DNA of 35,635 nucleotides from Acidobacteriota bacterium (GTDB lineage Bacteria; Acidobacteriota; Thermoanaerobaculia; UBA5066), in assembly GCA_030278895.1 (NCBI GenBank), contig JARXKK010000021.1:1-35635 (forward strand), given 5' to 3'. The notes beneath the pieces are model-generated. The model was not told where the DNA came from. It ran no database searches and was given only the letters and a program-made list of their open reading frames with translations. The position numbers and the translations under genes are program-made. Positions 9,128 through 17,616 of the stretch are shown here, piece by piece (the stretch's first letter is position 1; every line of letters starts with the position of its first letter).

Positions 9128-9193
9128 GCGGCACCCCTTTTGCTCAGAGAAGAAGTCTCAAGACCGGTGTCTATAATGCCCGACCTCTTCGTG

Positions 9194-9709
9194 ATGCGTC
9201 GCTTTCGCCCTGCCGCCGCGCTGTTCGTGGCCGTCGCCGCGACGGGTACGGTCGCGTGCGCGTCGTCGTCGCCCGCGGCGAAGTCCGGTGGCTCCTGGAA
9301 GGGCGAGAACGCGTACGGGACCGAAATGGCCCGCAAGGGTTTCTGGCGCGAGGCCCTCTTCCGTTACGAGAAAGCGGCCGCCGCGCAGCCCGCTAACGCC
9401 GCGGTCCAGAACAACCTGGGCGTCGCCTACGAGAGCGTCGGGGAGACGTCGCGCGCCCTGGCGGCCTACAAGAAGGCCCTCGAACTCTCCCCGCAGGATC
9501 CTAAAATCAAGCGCAATTACGCGCGCTTCGCCGAGTACTACACCTCGGTGCAGCGGGCGTCGTCGCTGCCCGCGCCCTCTGCGTCCGCGCCCTCTCTATC
9601 CGCGCCGGCCGCGCCGGCCCCCGTTCCCGCCGCGCCCCCGGTGCCGTCCCCCGCGCCCGTTCCTCCGGCACCGCCAACGTTCGCGACGCCTCCGGGAGGA
9701 TCGGCATGA
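9194..9709 (+). CDS. TPR-repeat lipoprotein with Pro/Ala-rich C-terminal tail
   Basis: ATG 9194 (alternatives GTG 9191, ATG 9176): MRRFRPAAALFVAVAATGTVACASSS; TPR AAVQNNLGVAYESVGETSRALAAYKKALELSPQDPKIKRNYARF; C-terminal PAP/VPAAPP run. Confidence 0.8.
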   Translation: MRRFRPAAALFVAVAATGTVACASSSPAAKSGGSWKGENAYGTEMARKGFWREALFRYEKAAAAQPANAAVQNNLGVAYESVGETSRALAAYKKALELSPQDPKIKRNYARFAEYYTSVQRASSLPAPSASAPSLSAPAAPAPVPAAPPVPSPAPVPPAPPTFATPPGGSA

Positions 9710-10407
9710 CGGCCGGCGGCCGGCGGCGCCTCGCCATCCTTCTCGCGGCCCTCCTCGCGGCCGCCTGCTCCTCGGCGAAGGAGGTCAAGCTCAAGCTTCC
9801 TCTTCGACCGAAGCTCGCCGTCACGGGGCGAGAGCGCCTCTCCCTCGCGCCCTTTCTCGTCGCGTCGAAGCTCTCCGACAAGAAGGACGCGCCGCGCTAC
9901 AAGGACCTCGACCTCGACACGGAGTTCCGCCGCTACCTCGGCAAGCAGCTCGGCAAGCGCACGAAGATGACGATCGTGGCGATGCCCCAGGATGTCCGCC
10001 TTCCGACGCAGAACCTGAAGGAGCTCGGCGAGGCCGCGGATTTCTGGCGCGGCGTCGGAACGCGAACGGGAGCCGACATTCTCCTGACCGGCGTCGTCGA
10101 CTTCCGCGTGGAGAACAAGTCCGGCTATCGCGCCGAGGAATACCGCAGCCCCATCGACAACCGGATCTACTACCGGCAGGTGCTCGTCGAGTCGACGGGT
10201 TTCACGTTCGACGTGACGGTCGTCGCGATCGACGGGCACACGGGGCTGAAGCTCTTCCAGGAAAATTTCCGCGACACGAAGGAGAAGAACCGCCGGACCA
10301 CGGACGAGCTCGTCGGCCTCTTCGAGAATCTCTTCTCCCTCGAAAACCAGCTCCTCGGGCTCTTCGTGGTGCGCGAGCGGGAGGCGAACCGTTATGTCTT
10401 CGATTAG
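9706..10407 (+). CDS. Putative lipoprotein of unknown function
   Basis: ATG overlaps preceding stop (ATGA); ILLAALLAAACSSAK lipobox; no family confidently recognised. Confidence 0.75.
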   Translation: MTAGGRRRLAILLAALLAAACSSAKEVKLKLPLRPKLAVTGRERLSLAPFLVASKLSDKKDAPRYKDLDLDTEFRRYLGKQLGKRTKMTIVAMPQDVRLPTQNLKELGEAADFWRGVGTRTGADILLTGVVDFRVENKSGYRAEEYRSPIDNRIYYRQVLVESTGFTFDVTVVAIDGHTGLKLFQENFRDTKEKNRRTTDELVGLFENLFSLENQLLGLFVVREREANRYVFD

Positions 10408-13264
10408 GAAGGTCAGGGCCCTCGCCACGTGCGCGGGCCTCGCGCTCGCGATCCTCCTCGCGAAAGAGGCGCGGCCCGCCGGACAGAACAAGATCGTCTA
10501 CGACAAGTTCGACTGGCAGATCTACCAGTCGACGCACTTCGACATGTACCACTATTCGCGCGAGAGACAGACCCTTCAAAAGGTCGTGTCGATGGCGGAG
10601 TCGGCCTACGACGAGCTGTCGCGCCGGCTGAACTACCAGATCCCGAAGCGGATCCCGATCATCTACTACGCGACGCACGCCGAGTTCGAGCAGAACAACA
10701 TCGAGCTCAACTTCATCCCCGAAGGCGTCGGCGCCTTCGCGGAACCCGCCCGCAACCGGATGGTTCTCCCGATCGACCTGCCGGACGAGAAGCTCCAGGC
10801 GCTCATCCAGCACGAGCTCACGCACGTCTTCCAGTACGAGATCCTGTTCGGCGGAAGGCTCGGCCGCGCTCTCACGGCGAACGTCCCGACCTGGGTCGTC
10901 GAGGGAATGGCGTCCTACTACGGGAACGACGAGGACGACAAGGACCGCATGTACCTTCGGGACGCGGTCAACCAAGACCTCATCCCCCCCATCACGAAAG
11001 TCAACATCGAGGGCTATCCCGCCTACCGCTACGGCCACGCCGTGTACGACTTCATGGAAGCGGAGTGGGGCAAGGACGCCGTCCGGGACTTCCTCTTCGA
11101 ATACCGTTCTTTCCTGGGCCGGGACGTCGCCATAGCGCTCCGGCGCGCCTTCGAGATCCAGCCGGACGACTTCGACCTCAAGTTCCGTCGTTACCTCCGG
11201 CGCAAGTTCCTGCCGCTCCTCGCGTCCAAGGGGGAGGCCAGCGAATACGGGGAACGCTTCCGCGTGGGCCCGTACGGACGGGAGTCGTTCGAGATCGGGG
11301 CGGCTCCGTCCCCTTCGGGCGAGTTCGTCGCGACGCTCACGACGGTCAAGGGAGACGTCGACATCGCCCTCCTCTCCGTGAGGGACCGCAAGCTCTACAA
11401 AAACCTGTCCGCGGGCCACACGACGCAGTACGAGTACATCGTCGGGCAGTACCTCACGACGGGCCCGGAAAGCGGGCGCGATCTCTCCTTCGCGCCGGAC
11501 GGCGACCGCATCGCCGCCTTCGGCCGGCAGGAGCGCGGCCGCAAGCTGCTCATCTTCTCGGCGCGCGGAGGCGGGCTCCTCGAGCGCATCTCCGTCGCCC
11601 CGGACGTTCCGCTCGCGCCGTCGTGGTCGCCGGACGGAAACTTCATCGTCTTCTCCGGCCTCGAGGGCAACAGCCGCGACATCTTCCTCCTCGACATGAA
11701 GACGCGTGCCGTCCGGAACCTCACGAACGATCCCGCCTATGACGAGGCGCCCGTCTTTTCGCCCGACGGCAAGTGGATCTACCACTCGAAGATCGTGGGC
11801 GGCTTCTCGAAGATCGTACGGTTCCCGGTCGACGATCCCTCGAAGATTGAGCAGGTCACGTGGGGCGACAGCAACGACGAGGATCCGTCCTTCTCGCCCG
11901 GCGGAAAAAGGATCTACTACGCCTCCTCCCGGGGCGGGATCTTCAACATCTACGGCCAGGACCTGGTCACGGGCGAGATTTCACAGTACACGGACGTGAT
12001 CGGCGCGGCGCTCGGGCCCGCCGCCTTCACCGGCCCCGACGGCCAGGAGAAGATCGTCTTCTCCGGCTTCCAGGGCCTCCGCTTCCAGCTTTACGTCGCG
12101 GACGCGAAGAAGCCGTTCCGCAAGCTCGACGAGCGCGCGCTGCCGCCCGCCCCGGTCACAGCGGGTGGAACGGCCGGTTTCGTGCCCGCCGTCGAAGTCG
12201 CGGTCGACCCGGAGAAGCTCTCGCGCCCGAAGTTCAAGCTCTTCCTCGACAACGCGCAGGTGCTCGCGGGCATCAACACGGACCAGACCTTCGTCTCGCA
12301 GGTCGTCCTGTCGTTCTCGGACTACCTCGGCGACCACCGCGCGTTCTTCCAGTTCGACTCCGTGTCCACGTTCTCGAACTTTCGCCTCGGGTTTTTCAAC
12401 ATCTCGAAGCGGTTCCAGTGGGGTCTTCAGGTCTACGATCAGCGCCAGTACTTCTACGGATACAACTACGAGACGGGCGACTTCACACGCGATCAGCGCA
12501 TCTCGCGGGACACGGGGATCTCGCTTTCCGGCTACTACCCGATCTCGCGTTACACGCGCCTCGAGGGAAACGTCGGCTTCCTGAGCCGCTCGCTCGACGT
12601 GCCCTATGCGATCTCGAACGCCGACGGATCCCAGGCGGTTTTCTACGATCCACGCACAGACAACGTGCCGACGGTGGGCGTCGGGATCTCGTACGACACG
12701 ACGCGCTACGCGGCCTTCGGTCCGATCGGCGGCAAGCGCATGGACCTGAACTTCCAGTACACGCCGTCCTTCCAGAAGGGAGAGTCCTCCCTCTCCTTCG
12801 ACGGTTTCATGGATGCCCGCATCTACATTCCGTTGTCGCGGCGCGTCCTCATCGCGATGCGCGGCTTCGCGGCGTTCTCCCGCGGGGCGGCACCGACGGT
12901 GTTCTCTTTCGGCGGCCTCGACACGCTCCGCGGCTACGACTACCGGAGCGTCTTCGGAAACAACGCCTTTTACGTGAATGCGGAGCTCCGGTTTCCCCTC
13001 ATCGACCTTCTCGCGACGCCGGTCTTGCAGTTCGGCGGCATCCGGGGACACGTCTTTTGCGACGTGGCGGGCGGCTGGCTCAAGGACGCGGGGTTCCAGT
13101 TCATCAAGGATGCGCGCCTGAAGAACGGGCTCTCCTCGTTCGGCGCGGGCTTCAGCGTCTACTTCCTCGGCCTGCCGTGGAACGTGGACTGGGCGAAGCA
13201 GTGGGACTGGAACTCGTCGCTGACCGACTGGACGACCTCCTTCTACATCGGGTACACGTTCTAG
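10394..13264 (+). CDS. Secreted fusion protein: gluzincin-type metallopeptidase domain + PD40/TolB-like beta-propeller + Omp85/BamA-like outer-membrane barrel
   Basis: N-terminal signal; QHELTHVFQYE...VPTWVVEGMASYYG (HExxH plus downstream Glu); propeller repeats FAPDGDRIAAF / WSPDGNFIVFS / FSPDGKWIYHS / FSPGGKRIYYAS; C-terminal GGLDTLRGYDY motif and terminal FYIGYTF. Confidence 0.85.
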   Translation: MSSIRKVRALATCAGLALAILLAKEARPAGQNKIVYDKFDWQIYQSTHFDMYHYSRERQTLQKVVSMAESAYDELSRRLNYQIPKRIPIIYYATHAEFEQNNIELNFIPEGVGAFAEPARNRMVLPIDLPDEKLQALIQHELTHVFQYEILFGGRLGRALTANVPTWVVEGMASYYGNDEDDKDRMYLRDAVNQDLIPPITKVNIEGYPAYRYGHAVYDFMEAEWGKDAVRDFLFEYRSFLGRDVAIALRRAFEIQPDDFDLKFRRYLRRKFLPLLASKGEASEYGERFRVGPYGRESFEIGAAPSPSGEFVATLTTVKGDVDIALLSVRDRKLYKNLSAGHTTQYEYIVGQYLTTGPESGRDLSFAPDGDRIAAFGRQERGRKLLIFSARGGGLLERISVAPDVPLAPSWSPDGNFIVFSGLEGNSRDIFLLDMKTRAVRNLTNDPAYDEAPVFSPDGKWIYHSKIVGGFSKIVRFPVDDPSKIEQVTWGDSNDEDPSFSPGGKRIYYASSRGGIFNIYGQDLVTGEISQYTDVIGAALGPAAFTGPDGQEKIVFSGFQGLRFQLYVADAKKPFRKLDERALPPAPVTAGGTAGFVPAVEVAVDPEKLSRPKFKLFLDNAQVLAGINTDQTFVSQVVLSFSDYLGDHRAFFQFDSVSTFSNFRLGFFNISKRFQWGLQVYDQRQYFYGYNYETGDFTRDQRISRDTGISLSGYYPISRYTRLEGNVGFLSRSLDVPYAISNADGSQAVFYDPRTDNVPTVGVGISYDTTRYAAFGPIGGKRMDLNFQYTPSFQKGESSLSFDGFMDARIYIPLSRRVLIAMRGFAAFSRGAAPTVFSFGGLDTLRGYDYRSVFGNNAFYVNAELRFPLIDLLATPVLQFGGIRGHVFCDVAGGWLKDAGFQFIKDARLKNGLSSFGAGFSVYFLGLPWNVDWAKQWDWNSSLTDWTTSFYIGYTF

Positions 13265-13339
13265 ACCGTCCAGCCTGTGAGTGTGAGGGCCGTCACCGCG
13301 TGAACATCGCGGGGCCCGCTGCCGCATAATCCCTCCTCC

Positions 13340-14101
13340 GTGCGCGTTCGCGTTCTCGGAGCCCATGGCGGCTCCTCGCCCTCCCATCGGCAGACGTCCT
13401 TCCTCGTGAACGGGACGGTCTGCGTCGACGCCGGCGCCCTTACGGACGCGCTGACGCTGGAGGAACAGGCCGAAGTACGCGCCGTCCTCGTCACGCACGC
13501 ACACATGGACCACATCGCGTCGCTCCCTTTCCTGGTCGAGAACGTCTTCGGCCGGAAGGCATCTCCCCTCGAGCTCGTGGCCCCGGAGGACGTTCTCGCC
13601 GCCCTCCGGAAACACCTGTTCAACGACGCCCTGTGGCCTGATTTCTCGCGTCTCCTGAACGATTTCGTGCCCGCGGTGACGTATCGGGCCGTCCCCGTCG
13701 GCGAGCCGTTCGCGGTCGGGGCGCTCATCGGAACCGCCATCCCGGTGTCGCACGTCGTCCCGACCGTCGGCTACATCCTCGAGGACCGCGGCACGAGCAT
13801 CGTGTTCTCGGGCGACACGGGCCCGACGGATGCGCTGTGGCGAGCCGCGCGCGCTCGAACCGACGTCAAAGGCATCTTCGTCGAGTGCTCGTTTCCGAAT
13901 TCTCTGCAGCACCTCGCGGACGTTTCGAAGCACCTTACCCCCGCGACGCTGCAGTCCGAAATCGTGAAGTTTCCGCCAGGGGCGCCGATTCATCTCTACC
14001 ACATGAAACCGCCGGGCCTTCCGCGCCTCAGGGCCGAGGTCGCGGAGCTCGGGGACGCGCGCGTCTCGATCCTCGCGGACGGAGACGTGCTGGACTTCTA
14101 G
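13340..14101 (+). CDS. Metallo-beta-lactamase-fold hydrolase, class II cyclic-nucleotide phosphodiesterase-like
   Basis: GTG start; MRVRVLGAHGGSSPSHRQTSFLVN...VLVTHAHMDHIASLPFLVENVFG...VPTVGYILEDRGTSIVFSGDTGPTDALW. Confidence 0.82.
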   Translation: MRVRVLGAHGGSSPSHRQTSFLVNGTVCVDAGALTDALTLEEQAEVRAVLVTHAHMDHIASLPFLVENVFGRKASPLELVAPEDVLAALRKHLFNDALWPDFSRLLNDFVPAVTYRAVPVGEPFAVGALIGTAIPVSHVVPTVGYILEDRGTSIVFSGDTGPTDALWRAARARTDVKGIFVECSFPNSLQHLADVSKHLTPATLQSEIVKFPPGAPIHLYHMKPPGLPRLRAEVAELGDARVSILADGDVLDF

Positions 14102-15213
14102 CCCGTTCTTCCGGGGCCGCCCGAGAGTTCGAAGAGCTCCGACACCAGGTGGAAGACGAGCGTCTTGCGGACGGCTTCCCCGGGCCCTTCGGGAGGCACG
14201 TCGGCAAGGGTCGCCCGGATCGTGATCCGCGAGCCTCCGGAGGCAGCCTCTTCCACGCGTTCCTCGCGGCTCGACACGAGAATGAGGGGGAGCGGGTCAC
14301 GCCCCACGCGTTCCTTCGCCTCGAGCGGCGCCACCGGGCTGAGATGAAACACCGAAAGCGTCGCCGGCTTCGCCACCTCGTCGAGCGGCTCTTCGGGCAG
14401 AAGGATTCCTTCGAGCTCGAGCGCGAAGATCTTCTCGATCGCGGCGCGCTCCGAAGCGGGAAGCGGATAGTCGAGCAGGCTCCATGCGTCGAGGATCGTC
14501 ATGCGCCCCGCGCGCCAGAAGAGGACGCGGTCGTCGAGAACGCGGAGAGCAAAACCCTTTTTGCTCCCGGGCGTGTCGAGCGGAGGAGAAGCGCCGGGAA
14601 GCGGTCTGCGAATTTCTTCGAGTGGAGGAGGGGGAGGATTCGCTGCGAGGTCGACGCGGAGCAGCTCCGTTTCCTCGCCGCGCGCATCGCACGTGATGCG
14701 GATGTCGTCGCCGCCGGGAGGGCTCTTCACTGTCAACGTTCCGAAGCCCGTCGGAAACTCGCGGTCGGGCGCATCGAGCGGCAGCAGGACGGGGAGTGGG
14801 AATCCCGCGTCCGCGAGGATGTGCCGCCCCGCGATCCTGGCGATCACGGCGCGATGCACCCCAGCCCCATCCCCCTTCAAAGAAAATCCACCGGGGCCTT
14901 CGCTCCACCGCTGCTCGTCGCGCTCTACCGTCTCCCAGGGTCTGAAGCAAAAAGAACTCTCGAGCTCGCACGCGAAGCCGAGCTGCCCCGCGAGCCACGC
15001 GAAGGCTCTCGCGCGCTCTTCGCCCACGAGGCCCCGTTCCTCTTCGACCCAGTTCCCGAAGAACGCCTCCGCGTCGAAGGCCCCGGGATTTCCGGACGGG
15101 CGCGTGAGCGTCTCGTTCGCCACGCGGCGCTGGAAGCGGAGGAAGAGGTCCTCGAAGAACCGCGTGTCCGGCGGGCGCCGTTCGAGGCCGAGCGCCTCGA
15201 GAAGTTCGTCCAC
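14098..15213 (-). CDS. Divergent arylamine N-acetyltransferase (NAT)-like protein, catalytic Cys apparently missing
   Basis: Segment EEERGLVGEERARAFAWLAGQLGFACEL aligns by eye with NAT RRGGYCFELNGLFERALRDIGF; HRAVIARIAGRHILADAGFPLPVLLPL matches the NAT His...Asp (THRLLLVDV...IADVGFG) region. Confidence 0.6.
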   Translation of the reverse strand: MDELLEALGLERRPPDTRFFEDLFLRFQRRVANETLTRPSGNPGAFDAEAFFGNWVEEERGLVGEERARAFAWLAGQLGFACELESSFCFRPWETVERDEQRWSEGPGGFSLKGDGAGVHRAVIARIAGRHILADAGFPLPVLLPLDAPDREFPTGFGTLTVKSPPGGDDIRITCDARGEETELLRVDLAANPPPPPLEEIRRPLPGASPPLDTPGSKKGFALRVLDDRVLFWRAGRMTILDAWSLLDYPLPASERAAIEKIFALELEGILLPEEPLDEVAKPATLSVFHLSPVAPLEAKERVGRDPLPLILVSSREERVEEAASGGSRITIRATLADVPPEGPGEAVRKTLVFHLVSELFELSGGPGRTG

Positions 15214-15229
15214 GTCCGTCGCGCTCGGG

Positions 15230-16045
15230 TCAGGCGCCGTGATGCAGAGCGCCGGCGAGGCCGCGCTGGCCGATCTCGGAGAACCAGGAGTCGACGAACG
15301 CCTTGCGCGCGTCGGGCTGCACGTCCATCGCCCGGTCGAACGCGGACCCCCTGAGGTCGCGCTTGACCGCCGCGTAGACCTCGCTCGAGGCGCCGCCGAG
15401 CTGCTCGGCGAACGCGATCGCCTCGTCGAGAAGCCGATCCGGCGGCACGATCCGGTCGATCGCGCCGAGCGTGTGCGCTTCCTCGAACGGCATCGTTTCC
15501 CCGAGAAGGGCCCAGCGCGTGAGGGCCTGTTCTCCGACCGTGGTGCGCATCGCCTCCACGTAGTGCCGGGGGACGTGAATGCCGAGCCGGACCTCGGGAA
15601 GGCCGATCGTACCCGGTCCCGCGGCCGCGAAGCGGAAGTCCGCGGTGCCCGCGAGCAGCGCTCCTCCGGCGACGGCGTGACCCGTCAATGCCGCGACGAG
15701 GGGCTTGCCCAGGAGGAAGAGGTCGAAGAAAAGCGCGTCGAACACGCGCACGAAGCGGCCGAAGTCCTCGGGCCCGGCGTGCGCCAGCTTCCGGAGGTCG
15801 AACCCGCCGCAGAAGATCTTCGGGGAGCGGGACGTCAGGACGACCCCGCGAACGGCGGGGTCCTCCTGGGCCTCCAGCGCCGCGCGGTGCAGCGTGGCTG
15901 CGAACTCGGTCGACAGGGCGTTCGCCTTGCCGCGGCCGAGCGCGAGGATCCGGATGCCCCCGCGGTCTTCGACGAGAAGGTCGTCCGCAGCGTCGAGAGT
16001 AAAGGCGGGAACGGCGGCGGACGTGGAGCGTGCGCTCATTCCCAT
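15230..16045 (-). CDS. Enoyl-CoA hydratase/isomerase (crotonase) family protein
   Basis: VRGVVLTSRSPKIFCGGFDLRKL...PLVAALTGHAVAGGALLAGTADFRFAA...IGLPEVRLGIHVPRH. Confidence 0.9.
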   Translation of the reverse strand: MGMSARSTSAAVPAFTLDAADDLLVEDRGGIRILALGRGKANALSTEFAATLHRAALEAQEDPAVRGVVLTSRSPKIFCGGFDLRKLAHAGPEDFGRFVRVFDALFFDLFLLGKPLVAALTGHAVAGGALLAGTADFRFAAAGPGTIGLPEVRLGIHVPRHYVEAMRTTVGEQALTRWALLGETMPFEEAHTLGAIDRIVPPDRLLDEAIAFAEQLGGASSEVYAAVKRDLRGSAFDRAMDVQPDARKAFVDSWFSEIGQRGLAGALHHGA

Positions 16046-16069
16046 GATTTTCTCACGCGGCCGTTCTTC

Positions 16070-16648
16070 TCACACGGACCCCCGCCCGGAGAGAAACACC
16101 GAGAGCACGCGAGGGTCCTTCGTCAGTTCGGGATGGAACGTCGCCGCCGTGACGTTGCCCTTGCGCACGAGAACCGGATCGCCGTCCCGCCGGGCGAGCA
16201 CCTCCACGTCGGGGTCGACGGCGGAAATCCTGGGCGCGCGGATGAAGACGGCCTCGAGCGGCTCTGCGCCGAGGACGTCCGGCGAGAGGTCCGTCAACCG
16301 CACGACCGCCGAATCCAGCTGCCGGCCGTAGGCGTTCCGGACGACGGTCATCGGAAGGAGGCCGAAGCCTTCGGCCCTCGGCCCCTCCACGTCCCGGGCC
16401 AGGAGAATCGCTCCCGCGCAGGTACCGAGGAGCGGATCGCCCCGGCGCGCCAGGGCGCGGATCGCCTCCTCGATTCCGGTCCCCTCCATGAGGAGGCGGA
16501 GCGTCGTCGACTCGCCGCCGGGAATGACGAGGCCCGTCGACGCGAGGATCTCGTCCGCGGACCGCACGTCGCGCGCCTCGACGCCCGCGCGACGGAGCGC
16601 TTCGCGGTGCGCCTCGAAGTCGCCCTGGAGTGCGAGAACGCCGATCAA
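16070..16648 (-). CDS. pdxT: Pyridoxal 5'-phosphate synthase glutaminase subunit PdxT
   Basis: MIGVLALQGDFEAHREALRRAGVEA...VIPGGESTTLRLLM...PLLGTCAGAILLA...ATFHPELTKD. Confidence 0.97.
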   Translation of the reverse strand: MIGVLALQGDFEAHREALRRAGVEARDVRSADEILASTGLVIPGGESTTLRLLMEGTGIEEAIRALARRGDPLLGTCAGAILLARDVEGPRAEGFGLLPMTVVRNAYGRQLDSAVVRLTDLSPDVLGAEPLEAVFIRAPRISAVDPDVEVLARRDGDPVLVRKGNVTAATFHPELTKDPRVLSVFLSGRGSV

Positions 16649-16652
16649 GGGA

Positions 16653-17570
16653 CTACCAGCCGCGGGTCTGGAGGAGCTCGGCCTCGGAGAGTTTCGAGGC
16701 CTCGATGCCCTTCATGCCTTCCCCGAGACCCTCCGATGCCTTCGCGATCCGCGCCGGATCCTCGAAATGCGTCGTCGCTTCGACGATCGCGCGCGCGCGT
16801 TTGGCCGGGTCCGTCGACTTGAAGATGCCGGAGCCCACGAAGACCGCTTCGGCCCCGAGCATCCGGCAGAGGGCCGCGTCGGCCGGCGTCGCGATGCCGC
16901 CGGCGGCGAAGTTCGGGACCGGAAGGCGGCCGTGCTGGGCGACCCAGGCGACGAGCTCGAACGGGGCGCCGAGGTTCTTCGCAGCCGCCATCCACTCGTC
17001 TTTCGTCAGGAGCGTGAGCGCCTTCATCTGGCGCGTCACCTCGCGCAGGTGCCGGACGGCGTGGACGATGTCGCCGGTCCCCGCCTCGCCCTTCGTCCGG
17101 ATCATCGCGGCCCCTTCGCCGATTCGCCGGAGCGCCTCGCCGAGATTGCGGCAGCCGCAAACGAACGGGACCTTGTAGTCGTGCTTGTAGACGTGGTTCT
17201 CCTCGTCGGCGGGGGTCAGAACCTCGGACTCGTCGATGAAGTCCACCCCGAGCGCCTCGAGGACCCGCGCCTCGGCGAGGTGGCCGATGCGGCACTTCGC
17301 CATCACGGGAATCGACACGGCGGCTTCGATCTCGCGGATCTTCGAGACCGGCGACATCCGCGCGACGCCGCCGTCCCTTCGGATGTCGGACGGCACGCGC
17401 TCGAGCGCCATGACGGCGACGGCGCCGGCGTCCTCGGCGATCTTCGCCTGGTCGGCGTCGACGACGTCCATGATGACGCCGCCCTTGAGCATTTCGGCGA
17501 GCCCGACCTTCACGCGGAACGCGTCGGTCGCGAAGGGTGATGTGAGGGGAAAGTCGCTGCTGTTCGTCAT
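16653..17570 (-). CDS. pdxS: Pyridoxal 5'-phosphate synthase lyase subunit PdxS
   Basis: [54 protein letters not shown]...[40 protein letters not shown]. Confidence 0.98.
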   Translation of the reverse strand: MTNSSDFPLTSPFATDAFRVKVGLAEMLKGGVIMDVVDADQAKIAEDAGAVAVMALERVPSDIRRDGGVARMSPVSKIREIEAAVSIPVMAKCRIGHLAEARVLEALGVDFIDESEVLTPADEENHVYKHDYKVPFVCGCRNLGEALRRIGEGAAMIRTKGEAGTGDIVHAVRHLREVTRQMKALTLLTKDEWMAAAKNLGAPFELVAWVAQHGRLPVPNFAAGGIATPADAALCRMLGAEAVFVGSGIFKSTDPAKRARAIVEATTHFEDPARIAKASEGLGEGMKGIEASKLSEAELLQTRGW

Positions 17571-17616
17571 GTCGAGAACCCTTTCGGGGATTTCGGAATC
17601 CCCTGCCTGACGTCGG

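Noticed and set aside
10202-11785. 527-aa minus-strand ORF
   Set aside because: Antisense shadow of the protease-propeller gene; charged low-complexity translation.
11981-14002. 673-aa minus-strand ORF
   Set aside because: Antisense to the protease-barrel gene and the MBL hydrolase, both with clear motifs.
15230-16045. Crotonase lacking one catalytic Glu (GGALLAG instead of GGCELAM)
   Set aside because: Loss of one of the two glutamates is common in isomerase-type crotonases; not remarkable alone.
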